The position numbers were made by a program, and so were the translations under genes. Positions 17,591 to 26,410 of a stretch of 64,000 nt of DNA are shown one piece after another; the stretch's first letter is position 1; every line of letters starts with the position of its first letter. Source of the stretch: Aliiroseovarius sp. S1123 (GTDB lineage: Bacteria > Pseudomonadota > Alphaproteobacteria > Rhodobacterales > Rhodobacteraceae); the NCBI RefSeq assembly GCF_023015885.1, contig NZ_JALKBE010000003.1, positions 1 through 64,000 of the forward strand. Direction: 5' to 3'. Below the pieces are notes generated by a model. The model saw only the letters and a program-made list of their open reading frames with translations. It had not been told where the DNA came from and searched no databases.

Positions 17591-18667
17591 TTAGTGCGGG
17601 AAGGGCCACAGGCGCAGCTTCTCTTTCGTGAGACGCCACAGTTGGGCCAAACCATGGGGTTCGAGGATCAGGAAGATCACGATCAAACCACCAACGATGA
17701 TGAATTCGAGCTCGGCAGCGATCTCTGTGGGCCAGCCCATAGTACCGACCAGAACGTTCTTCAGAAGGACCGGCATCAGGACCATGAAGGCCGCACCAGC
17801 AAAGGATCCGAAGATCGAGCCAAGGCCGCCGATGATGACCATGAAGAGCACCAGGAACGACTTGGTGATACCGAAGCTTTCACCAGCTTCTGCAGCGCCC
17901 AGATAGACGGCGAAGAACAGAGCGCCGGCAATACCCACGAAGAAGGACGAGACAGCGAAGGCAGACATCTTGGCCATCAGCGGGTTCACCCCGATGATCT
18001 CGGCTGCGATGTCCATGTCGCGGATGCCCATCCATTTACGGCCAGTCATGCCGCGTGTCAGGTTGCGTGCAACCCAGGCAACACCCACCAGGAACACCAG
18101 GCAGATCATGTATTTCGCCCAGGCTTCGGTGTTGGGGCCAGTTACGATGATGCCGAACACGGTACGCTCAGGGGCGTTGATCTGACCCGAGGCCGAGTAG
18201 TTGTAGAACCACGCCACCTTGTTGAACAGCCACACCAGAAAGAACTGAGCGGCAAGGGTCGCAACCGCAAGGTAGAACCCTTTGATGCGCAGCGACGGCA
18301 GACCGAAGGCAACCCCAACGGCGGCGGTGATACCGCCTGCGATCAGCACGTGGAACACGATGTTGATATCCGGGAAGGCCACCATCAGCTTGTAGCAAGC
18401 GTAAGCCCCTACAGCCATGAAGCCACCCGTACCCAGCGATACCTGACCAGCATAGCCCGTCAGAATGTTCAGCCCCAGCGCCGCAATGGCGTAGATGAAG
18501 AACGGAGCAAAGATCGAGTTCACCCAGTAATCGTTCACAAAGAACGGGATCACACAGAAGGCGACGAACAGGACGATCCAATATCCAGCCCGATCAAGGC
18601 GGATCGGAAAGGTCTGGTTGTCGTCGCGGTAGGACGTTTTGAAATCACCAGCTTCGCGGTAAAACAT
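17591..18667 (-). CDS. livM: LIV-type ABC transporter permease LivM
   Basis: A 358-residue permease with about eight to ten membrane helices, containing the family segment GYAGQVSLGTGGFMAVGAYA and the cytoplasmic ATPase-contact loop region (GAAEAGESFGITKSFLVLFMV). It pairs with LivH, whose stop lies three bases upstream of this start. About 100 bases, including a CCGGATGTCCGG palindrome at 17565-17576, separate it from livK. Confidence 0.92.
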   Translation of the reverse strand: MFYREAGDFKTSYRDDNQTFPIRLDRAGYWIVLFVAFCVIPFFVNDYWVNSIFAPFFIYAIAALGLNILTGYAGQVSLGTGGFMAVGAYACYKLMVAFPDINIVFHVLIAGGITAAVGVAFGLPSLRIKGFYLAVATLAAQFFLVWLFNKVAWFYNYSASGQINAPERTVFGIIVTGPNTEAWAKYMICLVFLVGVAWVARNLTRGMTGRKWMGIRDMDIAAEIIGVNPLMAKMSAFAVSSFFVGIAGALFFAVYLGAAEAGESFGITKSFLVLFMVIIGGLGSIFGSFAGAAFMVLMPVLLKNVLVGTMGWPTEIAAELEFIIVGGLIVIFLILEPHGLAQLWRLTKEKLRLWPFPH

Positions 18668-18670
18668 TGA

Positions 18671-19657
18671 TCAGACCCTTTCGATGATTTTCTCACCAAA
18701 CAGCCCCTGCGGGCGGAAGATGAGGAAGACAAGTGCCAGCACATAGGCGAACCAGGCTTGGGTTGCGCCGCCCACAAGGGGACCGATGGCAAATTCGAAC
18801 AGCTGCTCGCCCACACCGATGATCAGACCGCCGATGATGGCGCCCGGGATCGAGGTGAAGCCACCCAGCATCAGAACCGGAAGTGCTTTCAGTGCAACTT
18901 CAGCCAGCGAGATCTGTACGCCCGATTTCGAGCCCCACATGATCCCGGCGACAAGGGCTACAAAGCCAGCAATCGACCAGACCAGAACCCAGATGAAGCG
19001 CAGCGAGATACCGACCGACAGAGCTGCCGAGTGGTCATCCGCCACAGCCCGCAGGGCGCGGCCTTGCTTGGTGTATTGCGAGAACAGAACCAGCGCGGCC
19101 ACCAGAAGGGCAGCAACGATGGCTGCAACGATATCGAGGTTGTCGATAAAGAAGCCATAGCCGAACCAGTTATAGGTGGTCGTATCAATCGTTTCGTTGA
19201 TACCTTGCGCCAGACCCACGTCCAGCTTCATCACTTCCGAACCCCACATCAGCGGTGCGAAACCGTGCATGAAGTACCACATACCGATCGTGGCCATGAA
19301 CAGGATGATGTCAGGCTGACCGATCAGGTGCTGAAGGATGTATTTTTCGATGATCCAAGCGACAAGCACCATTGCAGCGCCTGCCACGATAATCGCCAGA
19401 ATCGTCGGCACGGTCCATCCGAAGTGGTGGATTTTGGTGCCGAAAATCGTGTTGATCAGGTGCGCGAAGGGGATTTGCCCCGTCTGAACACCCACCAGGG
19501 TCATAGCGGCGAACACCACCAGCATACCCTGAGCAAAGTTAAAGATGCCGGATGCCTTGAAGATCAAGACAAAGCCCAGCGCGACGAGTGCGTAAAGTAC
19601 CCCGGCCATCAGGCCGTTCAGGGTGACTTCCATCGCAAAGAGTAGTTGTTCAGGCAT
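18671..19657 (-). CDS. livH: LIV-type ABC transporter permease LivH
   Basis: A 328-residue permease with about eight membrane helices beginning almost at the N-terminus (LNGLMAGVLYALVALGFVLIF). It carries the conserved GRALRAVADDHSAALSVGI loop, which contacts the ATPases. It forms the membrane channel with LivM. It is 11 bases downstream of livG. Confidence 0.93.
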   Translation of the reverse strand: MPEQLLFAMEVTLNGLMAGVLYALVALGFVLIFKASGIFNFAQGMLVVFAAMTLVGVQTGQIPFAHLINTIFGTKIHHFGWTVPTILAIIVAGAAMVLVAWIIEKYILQHLIGQPDIILFMATIGMWYFMHGFAPLMWGSEVMKLDVGLAQGINETIDTTTYNWFGYGFFIDNLDIVAAIVAALLVAALVLFSQYTKQGRALRAVADDHSAALSVGISLRFIWVLVWSIAGFVALVAGIMWGSKSGVQISLAEVALKALPVLMLGGFTSIPGAIIGGLIIGVGEQLFEFAIGPLVGGATQAWFAYVLALVFLIFRPQGLFGEKIIERV

Positions 19658-19668
19658 AGTCTCCCCCC

Positions 19669-20493
19669 TTAGTCGTGTGACACGCCGAGATAGGCGTCGA
19701 TCACATCCTGGTTGTTGCGCACCTCGTCGGGTGTGCCGTCCCCAATTTTCTTGCCGTAGTCCATGACCACGACGCGGTCGGACAGGTCCATAACAACGCC
19801 CATGTCGTGCTCGATCAGGGCGATCGTGGTGCCGAACTCGTCATTCATGTCGAGGATGAAGCGGGACATGTCCTCTTTTTCCTCGACGTTCATGCCAGCC
19901 ATCGGTTCGTCGAGCAGAAGCAGCGACGGTTCCGCGGCCAAGGCACGCGCCAATTCAACACGCTTTTTCAGACCGTAAGGCAGACGCCCAACGGGCGTTT
20001 TGCGGATGTGCTGGATTTCAAGGAAGTCGATGACTTTCTCGCACGCTTCGCGGTTTTCCAGCTCTTCCTTTTCGGCTTTGCCTTTCCAGATCGCCTGCTG
20101 AAGCAGGTTGGCGTTCATCTTGTTCAGGCGGCCGGTCATGATGTTGTCCAGAACGGTCATGCCGTCAAACAGCGCGATGTTCTGGAAGGTCCGTGCCAGA
20201 CCCTGCTGCGCCACCTGATAGGGGCGCATCTGCGGGCGTTTGGAACCACGGAACCAGACCTCGCCTTCTTGGGGTTTGTAGAACCCCGAGATGACGTTCA
20301 GCATCGAGGACTTACCAGCACCGTTCGGGCCGATGATCGCGCGGATCTCGCCTTCGCGGATGTTGAAGCTGATGTCCTTGATCGCAACCACACCACCAAA
20401 GCGCAGTGTGATATTTTTAAGGTCCATGACAACGGGGCCAATGGTGCGCCCGTCTGCGGTGACGTAGCTGTCGGCGTTCATATCGGTCGTCAT
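19669..20493 (-). CDS. livG: LIV-type ABC transporter ATP-binding protein LivG
   Basis: A 274-residue ATPase with Walker A GPNGAGKSS, the LivG-typical extended insert (WKGKAEKEELENREACEKV), signature RLPYGLKKRVELARALA and Walker B LLLLDEPMAGMN. It has an N-terminal extension of about 20 residues before the ABC domain. The ATG overlaps the acyl-CoA synthetase stop (ATGA), tying transporter and ligase translation together. Confidence 0.93.
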   Translation of the reverse strand: MTTDMNADSYVTADGRTIGPVVMDLKNITLRFGGVVAIKDISFNIREGEIRAIIGPNGAGKSSMLNVISGFYKPQEGEVWFRGSKRPQMRPYQVAQQGLARTFQNIALFDGMTVLDNIMTGRLNKMNANLLQQAIWKGKAEKEELENREACEKVIDFLEIQHIRKTPVGRLPYGLKKRVELARALAAEPSLLLLDEPMAGMNVEEKEDMSRFILDMNDEFGTTIALIEHDMGVVMDLSDRVVVMDYGKKIGDGTPDEVRNNQDVIDAYLGVSHD

Positions 20494-22694
20494 TCTGCCG
20501 CCATCCCCTGAGTGTTACCCACCACAGCCGCATCGCGGATTTCCAGGGTGGCGTTGATCGAACCCTTGCGACCGTCTTCATAGGTCACTTCGGTTTCGAT
20601 ATATTGCTCGGACTTGCCGCCATACAGCGCGTCGATCAGCGGAGCGTATTTCTCTTCCACGATCTTACGACGTACTTTACGCGTACGGGTCATCTCGCCG
20701 TCATCTGCATCCAGTTCCTTGTGCAGGATCAGGAAGCGATGGATCTGACAACCCGACAGCATTTCGTCTTCAGCAACCGATTTGTTAACCGTTTCAACGT
20801 GTTCCTGAATGGTCGAAACCACATCCGGGTGCCCTGCAAGTTCCTGATAAGAACCATAAGCCACGTTGTTGCGTTCAGCCCAGTTGCCAACGGCGGTCAG
20901 GTCGATGTTGATGAAGGCCGTGCACATGTTGCGGTCATTGCCGAAGACAACTGCCTCCAGAATGTCCGGGTAGAACTTCAGTTTGTTCTCAACATATTTG
21001 GGCGCGAACATCCGGCCATCAGCCATCTTGCCCACGTCCTTCGCACGGTCGATGATGCGCAGGTGGCCGTTGTTCTTGTCGAAGAAGCCAGCGTCACCGG
21101 TTGCAACCCAACCTTCGGGATCCTTGGTGTCGGCGGTCGATTCGGGGTTGTTGTAGTACTCAACAAAGGTACCCGGCGAACGATAGAAGATCTCGCCATT
21201 GTCCTCGATGCGTACTTCCACACCCGGCGCAGGCACACCAACAGTGTCGTTGCGCACTTCGCCATCCGGCTGCACGGTGATGAACACGGTGGCTTCAGTC
21301 TGACCGTAAAGCTGCTTCAGGTTGATCCCCATCGAGCGATAGAACGCGAAGATTTCAGGACCAATGGCTTCACCAGCGGTATAGCCAACACGAATGCGGC
21401 CAAAGCCCAGCGTGTCTTTCAGCGGACCGTACACCAGCACGTCACCACAGCGATACTTGAAGTATTCCTGCAGGCTGCCACGATACAGCTTCAGACCCAG
21501 CGGATCCTTGGCTTTGAAATGCTTGCGCACGTTCTTGCCGTGACGCAGCTTGGCAAAGGCCAGACGAATGCCGTTCTCGATGATGGTCTCAGCCGCAAAG
21601 CCGATACCCATCGCATAGTTGAACCCGTGACGGATCTTCTGTTCCAGAGTTTTCTTCTGGGTGGTCACCTTGCGCTTCGGCATGCCGTGCTTTTCGCCGG
21701 CGCCGCTTTTCGCAAACTCCATATAGTGATGGAAAATGGCGTATTTCAGATCGCCACTGTCTTCCATACGGATCATCACGTTGGTCAGCTGGGTTTCGAA
21801 CACGCGCGGCGGGGCAAAGTAATAGGTCGGCCCGATTTCGCGCAAGTCCGACATCAGCGTGTCTGCCGATTCCGGGCAGTTCACGCAGAAGCCACACCAC
21901 ATGGCCTGACCCAGTGAGAAGATGAAGTCACCAACCCATGCCATCGGCAGATAGGCCAGAATGTCTTCGTTCACACCCAGGTTGTCGAACTCGGACGAGT
22001 TCTTCGCGCTTTCGACGATGTTGCGGTTCGACAGAACCACACCTTTGGGGCGACCGGTGGTGCCCGAGGTGTACAGCATTACGCAGGTGCTGTCATAGGT
22101 CAGCTCGGCTTCGCGGACAGCCATCTCGTCTTCAAGACGGGCATGGGCCACGCGGCCTTCTTCCTGAATGTCGACGTACCAATGCAGATGGCTGTGGTCG
22201 TATTTCCGCAGGCCACGCTTGTCATAGTACAACACGTGTTCGATGTGCTGGATCTTGTCCTGCACCTCGATCACTTTGTCGACTTGTTCCTGGTCACCGC
22301 AGACGACGAAACGTGCGCCGCAATGCTCCAGAACGTATTCCATCTCTTCCACAACCGCATCTTGGTAAAGCGGTACCGGAACGGCGCCTACCTTCTGCGC
22401 TGCAACCATCGCCCAGTAGTGGGCCGGACGGTTACGGCCGATGATGGCCACGTGGTCCCCACGGTTGATCCCCAAAGCCAAAAGACCCAATGCAAGGTTC
22501 TGAATTTCTTCAGCAGCCTCTGCCCAGGTCCAGCTTTGCCAGATACCGAATTCTTTCTCCCGATAAGCCGGGCGATCTCCATATTCCTTCACATTCCGCG
22601 CGAGAAGCGCTGGAATTGAGGCAAACGCGCCAGAAGCGACTTGATCCTGTGCCAAATTTTCCTCCCACCGTCGGTCGACCGACGTTCCAGTCAT
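20490..22694 (-). CDS. Long-chain-type AMP-dependent acyl-CoA synthetase
   Basis: A 734-residue ANL-family enzyme with an intact phosphate loop (MLYTSGTTGRPKGV) and the A8-like GWVATGDAGFFDKNNGHLRIIDR region. It is longer than FadD of E. coli and resembles the long eukaryotic-like long-chain synthetases often found next to LIV transporters. ATG at 22694 has AGGA upstream. As first gene of the operon, translationally coupled to livG, it probably converts the imported acid to its CoA ester. The substrate (fatty, branched or aromatic) is not determined. Confidence 0.88.
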   Translation of the reverse strand: MTGTSVDRRWEENLAQDQVASGAFASIPALLARNVKEYGDRPAYREKEFGIWQSWTWAEAAEEIQNLALGLLALGINRGDHVAIIGRNRPAHYWAMVAAQKVGAVPVPLYQDAVVEEMEYVLEHCGARFVVCGDQEQVDKVIEVQDKIQHIEHVLYYDKRGLRKYDHSHLHWYVDIQEEGRVAHARLEDEMAVREAELTYDSTCVMLYTSGTTGRPKGVVLSNRNIVESAKNSSEFDNLGVNEDILAYLPMAWVGDFIFSLGQAMWCGFCVNCPESADTLMSDLREIGPTYYFAPPRVFETQLTNVMIRMEDSGDLKYAIFHHYMEFAKSGAGEKHGMPKRKVTTQKKTLEQKIRHGFNYAMGIGFAAETIIENGIRLAFAKLRHGKNVRKHFKAKDPLGLKLYRGSLQEYFKYRCGDVLVYGPLKDTLGFGRIRVGYTAGEAIGPEIFAFYRSMGINLKQLYGQTEATVFITVQPDGEVRNDTVGVPAPGVEVRIEDNGEIFYRSPGTFVEYYNNPESTADTKDPEGWVATGDAGFFDKNNGHLRIIDRAKDVGKMADGRMFAPKYVENKLKFYPDILEAVVFGNDRNMCTAFINIDLTAVGNWAERNNVAYGSYQELAGHPDVVSTIQEHVETVNKSVAEDEMLSGCQIHRFLILHKELDADDGEMTRTRKVRRKIVEEKYAPLIDALYGGKSEQYIETEVTYEDGRKGSINATLEIRDAAVVGNTQGMAAE

Positions 22695-22777
22695 CGAACG
22701 AATCCTGCTCGACAACCCTGACGAAAAAAATCTCGCCGTCAAAGGTTTCGGCACTTTTTCCCAATCCTATCGAATTG

Positions 22778-22802
22778 TTACAAGATCAGATGAATCCTTA
22801 CA
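22778..22802. promoter_or_regulatory. TTACA direct repeat between divergent operons
   Basis: TTACA occurs at 22778-22782 and 22798-22802, exactly 20 bases apart (two helical turns), in the roughly 170-base spacer between the acyl-CoA synthetase and the histidine kinase. OmpR-type regulators bind direct repeats, so this is a candidate site for the regulator encoded at 24787. Chance cannot be excluded. Confidence 0.3.
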
Positions 22803-22867
22803 CGGGGGCGCATTCCTCTTTTCCCTAGACAAATCAGGTGCTAGCGATAGATGCAGGAGGGGATTGC

Positions 22868-24790
22868 TTGCCACTACAATCTTCAGAAACGGCCGCGTTG
22901 ACCCAAGCCGGGCTGAACCTGATTCAGCAGGCACTTTCCATCTATGATCGACGCCTGACTTTGGTCATCGGGAACCGCCAGTTTCAGGATATGTTCGATC
23001 TGCCCGATCATCTGGTGCAACCCGGTGCGCCATTTTCCGAAACCATCCGCTATCTTGCTGAGCGTGGCGACTATGGAGCGGTCGGAGATATCGACGCATT
23101 TGTCCAATCGCGCGTCGATCAGGCGCTGGATTTCCAACCCCACTACATGGAGCGCACCCGCGCCAATGGGCGCGTGATCTCGGTCGAGGGGCACCCGCTG
23201 TCGCAGGGGGGATGGGTAACGGTCTATACTGATATTACCCCGATCAAGCGCCAGGAATCGCTTTTGCGGGCCCGGTCCGAAGAGCTTTCTGATCAGGTGC
23301 TGACCTATACCGAGGAATTGGCCCAGACCAACCGTGCATTGACCTCGTCCAACATCGCGCTCGAGGAAACCAAACGGCAGCTGACCGTCATGGAAAGCCG
23401 CACGCGTCTGACCGCAGAAATGATGCCCGCGCACATCGCGCGGATTGACCATGATCTGCATTACACCTTCTCGAACCGGCGCCTGGGCAAGGTTTTCCCG
23501 GGCCGTCCGACCGATCTTTTGGGCCTACATGCCCGAGACGCGCTGGGCGACGAAGCCTTTTCTAAGATCAGCCCCTATTTCAACCGCGCGTTTCATGGCG
23601 AATCCAGCGTATTCGAGTTTACGCACGAGGCATCGGGCCGCCGCATCCGCGTGGCGTTGACCCCCGACAAGGGCAAAGATCAGATCACCGGCGTCTACAT
23701 CCTGTCGATGGACGTCACCGAAGAGGCTCAGTCCCGCGCCGCCCTCGCCCAGACCCGAAAGCGCGAGCTGGCCGCACATCTGACATCCGGCGTTGCGCAT
23801 GATTTCTCGAACCTGCTGACCATCATCATGGGTCTGCAAAGCCGCTTGGCCCAAATGGACATCGGGGATGACGCACAGGAGTTGGTCCAAGCCACCAACG
23901 CTGCCGTACGCCGGGGTGGGACACTTCTGGAACGGATTGCCACGATCTCGGGTCGGCGCGACGTTCATATGGAACCGGTGAACATCCCAGACATGTTGAA
24001 AGGGCTTGAAAGCCTTGCAGGACCGACCCTGCCTGCAAACATTAACCTGAAGGTCGAGGTTTCCGATCTGGACCAGCGTGTTGTCCTTGATTCTGGTGCC
24101 GTGCAGGATGGCATTCTGAACCTGATCATCAACGCCACACATGCGCTTGGCGATGCGGGCGGCGACATCCACCTGACTGCCCGCCCGATCCGTGAAACCT
24201 GGGTCGAATTTCGTGTGACCGATACTGGGCCGGGCTTCGCGCCCGTGGCGTTAGAGCACGCGCTGGACCCGTTTTTCACCACCAAAGGCGGCGAAGGTTC
24301 GGGGCTTGGCCTGTCTATGGTCTATGACCAAACCAAGGTCGCAGGTGGTCAGGTTAAGATTTTCAACAGCGAAGAAACCGGTGGCGCCGTCGTATCCATC
24401 CGTTTGCCTCTGCGCATCCCCGCCCAACCCATCTCGCCGCGTCTTGTCCTTCTGATCGAAGACAGCGAAGCGATCCGGACATCGGTCCGCGAAATGCTGA
24501 TCAGCATGGGCCATCAGGTGATCGAGGCGAACTCGGCCGAGGACGCCCTGTCCCTGACCGGAATCGAGGGGCTGGGCCTTATCCTGTCTGATGTTATACT
24601 GGAAGGCGCGCAGACCGGGCCCGAATTCCTGGACGCGCTGGCGCAGACCGGGTTGGATGTGCCAATGCTGCTAATGACTTCCCTGCCGCTCGACGACCCA
24701 CGACGCAAGAACGCCGGGTTCCCTGTTTTGCCCAAGCCATTCACCACCGGTGAGCTGGCCACATTCCTGTCGCAAGAGGTTCCATCGTGA
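22868..24790 (+). CDS. Hybrid histidine kinase with PAS domains and C-terminal receiver
   Basis: A 640-residue soluble sensor. PAS-like regions lie at about 10-125 and 180-285, joined by a coiled coil (about 125-180). Next come the HisKA region with phospho-acceptor H311 in SGVAHDFSN and an ATPase domain with DTGPGFAP and GEGSGLGLS. A receiver domain follows with E531-D532, D575 and a KPF lysine. No membrane helix is seen, so it should sense a cytoplasmic signal. I choose TTG at 22868 because AGGAGG (22855-22860) lies seven bases before it; an upstream GTG at 22838 has no such site. Confidence 0.88.
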   Translation: MPLQSSETAALTQAGLNLIQQALSIYDRRLTLVIGNRQFQDMFDLPDHLVQPGAPFSETIRYLAERGDYGAVGDIDAFVQSRVDQALDFQPHYMERTRANGRVISVEGHPLSQGGWVTVYTDITPIKRQESLLRARSEELSDQVLTYTEELAQTNRALTSSNIALEETKRQLTVMESRTRLTAEMMPAHIARIDHDLHYTFSNRRLGKVFPGRPTDLLGLHARDALGDEAFSKISPYFNRAFHGESSVFEFTHEASGRRIRVALTPDKGKDQITGVYILSMDVTEEAQSRAALAQTRKRELAAHLTSGVAHDFSNLLTIIMGLQSRLAQMDIGDDAQELVQATNAAVRRGGTLLERIATISGRRDVHMEPVNIPDMLKGLESLAGPTLPANINLKVEVSDLDQRVVLDSGAVQDGILNLIINATHALGDAGGDIHLTARPIRETWVEFRVTDTGPGFAPVALEHALDPFFTTKGGEGSGLGLSMVYDQTKVAGGQVKIFNSEETGGAVVSIRLPLRIPAQPISPRLVLLIEDSEAIRTSVREMLISMGHQVIEANSAEDALSLTGIEGLGLILSDVILEGAQTGPEFLDALAQTGLDVPMLLMTSLPLDDPRRKNAGFPVLPKPFTTGELATFLSQEVPS

Positions 24791-25488
24791 CCCAACACAT
24801 GATCGCTATTCTGGATGACGAACCCGAGATCCGCCGCATGTTGTCCCATGCACTGGAGGAAGCTGGATTCCGAACCGCGGCCTTCGCCCGCGCGACAGAA
24901 TTCGAGGCTGCGCTGAACACCATGTCGCCGGATGTCTGCCTTGTGGACCTTGGCCTGCCAGACCGTGATGGGCTGACCTTGGTGCACCGACTGGCCCTTG
25001 AACGGGGCGCATCGATCATCATCATCTCGGGCCGCAGCTTGGTACAGGACCGCGTGACCGGATTGGAACTGGGGGCCGATGACTACATCGTCAAACCCTT
25101 CGAGCCGGCCGAGGTCGTCGCCCGCGTGCGCGCCCGCCTGCGCAACCAAAAACCCGGCAACACGGCCTCGAACACGGCGCACTTCAATGGCTGGACAGCC
25201 CATTTCGACCGCTATGTTCTGGAAGACGAAGACGGCACCGAGACCGCGTTTTCTCATGCGGAAGGCGAGGTACTGCGCCTGTTCCTAGACGCCCCTAAGC
25301 GTTTGATTTCACGTGCACAAATGCAGGAAACGCTGGGCGGCGTGGCGGGTGAAAGCTTTGACCGCGCGATGGATGTTCGCATCTCGCGCCTGCGGACAAA
25401 ACTGCGCGAAGACCCCAAAAATCCGCGCCTGATCAAGACGATCTATGGGGCGGGCTATATCTTCTTGGGCGACGTGCGCTGGGGCTAG
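24787..25488 (+). CDS. OmpR-family response regulator
   Basis: A 233-residue regulator with a receiver domain (D10, D11, phospho-acceptor D54, K103) and a winged-helix DNA-binding domain ending RLIKTIYGAGYIF. The GTG start overlaps the kinase stop (GTGA). With the kinase it forms a complete pathway, and the kinase's own receiver may act as a phosphate sink or relay. The divergent transporter/ligase operon is the natural first target to test. Its stop overlaps that of convergent glpR in a shared CTAG. Confidence 0.92.
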   Translation: MTQHMIAILDDEPEIRRMLSHALEEAGFRTAAFARATEFEAALNTMSPDVCLVDLGLPDRDGLTLVHRLALERGASIIIISGRSLVQDRVTGLELGADDYIVKPFEPAEVVARVRARLRNQKPGNTASNTAHFNGWTAHFDRYVLEDEDGTETAFSHAEGEVLRLFLDAPKRLISRAQMQETLGGVAGESFDRAMDVRISRLRTKLREDPKNPRLIKTIYGAGYIFLGDVRWG

Positions 25489-26243
25489 ACCCGCGTGACC
25501 TTGGTGCCGCTGCTGTCACACAGCGCGGCGCAGTCCTTTGGCAAGGTCTGATCGGTGAAGATCACATCCACATCTGCCATACTGCCGATCCGAATAGGGG
25601 CCTTGCGCTCGAATTTGCTGTGATCTGCGGCCAGCCACACTTTGTCACTTTGGGCCATAATGGCGTGGCTCACGCTGACCTCGTGCAGGTCGAAATCCAG
25701 CATGTCGCCCGCGTTGTTCAACGCCGAGCATCCGATCACCGAGATATCAAAGCGGAACCGACGGATCAGGTCCGTCGCCAACTCGCCCACCAGCCCGCCA
25801 TCCGACCGGCGCAGGCTGCCACCTGACACGATCACCTGCACGTCCGGATTCGCCGACAGAATCACCGCGATGTTGATGTTGTTCGTCACGACCAGCAGAC
25901 CCTTGTGGTGCAAAAGCTCCTGCGCGACGGCCTCGGTCGTGGTGCCGATGTTCAGGAAGATGCAGCAGTCGTTCGGGATCTGCCGCGCACAGGCCCGCGC
26001 GATGTCGACCTTGGCGGACTGATTCAACTGCCGCCGCGCGTCATAGCCAATATTCGCGGTCGAAGACGGCAGCACCGCGCCCCCATGCACCCGATCCAAC
26101 GCGCCTTCATCCGACAGTTCCGTCAGATCACGGCGGATGGTCTGAGGCGTCACCCCCAGCAGCTCGACCAAACGGTCGACCGTCACCTTGCCCTCGCGAC
26201 GGGCGATGTTCAGGATTTCGGATTTTCGCAAGGTGGTGCTCAT
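25485..26243 (-). CDS. glpR: DeoR-family repressor, probably GlpR
   Basis: A 252-residue DeoR-type regulator: N-terminal helix-turn-helix (residues 1-55, with VTPQTIRRDLTEL) and a C-terminal sugar-phosphate-sensing domain (ILSANPDVQVIVSGGSLRRSDG-like region, cut here for length). Divergence from glpD makes glycerol-3-phosphate the likely inducer. ATG at 26243 has GAGGG upstream; a GTG three bases earlier is the alternative. Confidence 0.88.
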   Translation of the reverse strand: MSTTLRKSEILNIARREGKVTVDRLVELLGVTPQTIRRDLTELSDEGALDRVHGGAVLPSSTANIGYDARRQLNQSAKVDIARACARQIPNDCCIFLNIGTTTEAVAQELLHHKGLLVVTNNINIAVILSANPDVQVIVSGGSLRRSDGGLVGELATDLIRRFRFDISVIGCSALNNAGDMLDFDLHEVSVSHAIMAQSDKVWLAADHSKFERKAPIRIGSMADVDVIFTDQTLPKDCAALCDSSGTKVTRV

Positions 26244-26252
26244 CACGCCCTC

Positions 26253-26340
26253 ATGTTCGTTTTCACGTCATATGACCTGAAACCACGCCTGAAATCCAGA
26301 GTTTCGATCACAATATCGCAATTTTCGAACATTTACGAAC
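26253..26340. promoter_or_regulatory. Candidate GlpR operator region
   Basis: In the glpR-glpD spacer, ATGTTCG (26253-26259) and its reverse complement CGAACAT (26326-26332) match the half-site of E. coli GlpR operators. Between them CGAT-CACAAT-ATCG (26305-26318) is a perfect inverted repeat, and TTCG/CGAA bracket 26324-26339. This arrangement suits looped or cooperative repression of both genes. Confidence 0.5.
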
Positions 26341-26410
26341 CCTTCTACCTTCTCTTTGTCATCATTTTCGCGCAAGCTCTGCGTGAGTGCGACTCAGTTC
26401 TGGAACCGAC

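Noticed and set aside
25485-25488. Overlapping stops of the response regulator and glpR as a regulatory feature
   Set aside because: A CTAG shared by two convergent stop codons is a simple packing effect; no terminator or other signal is attached.
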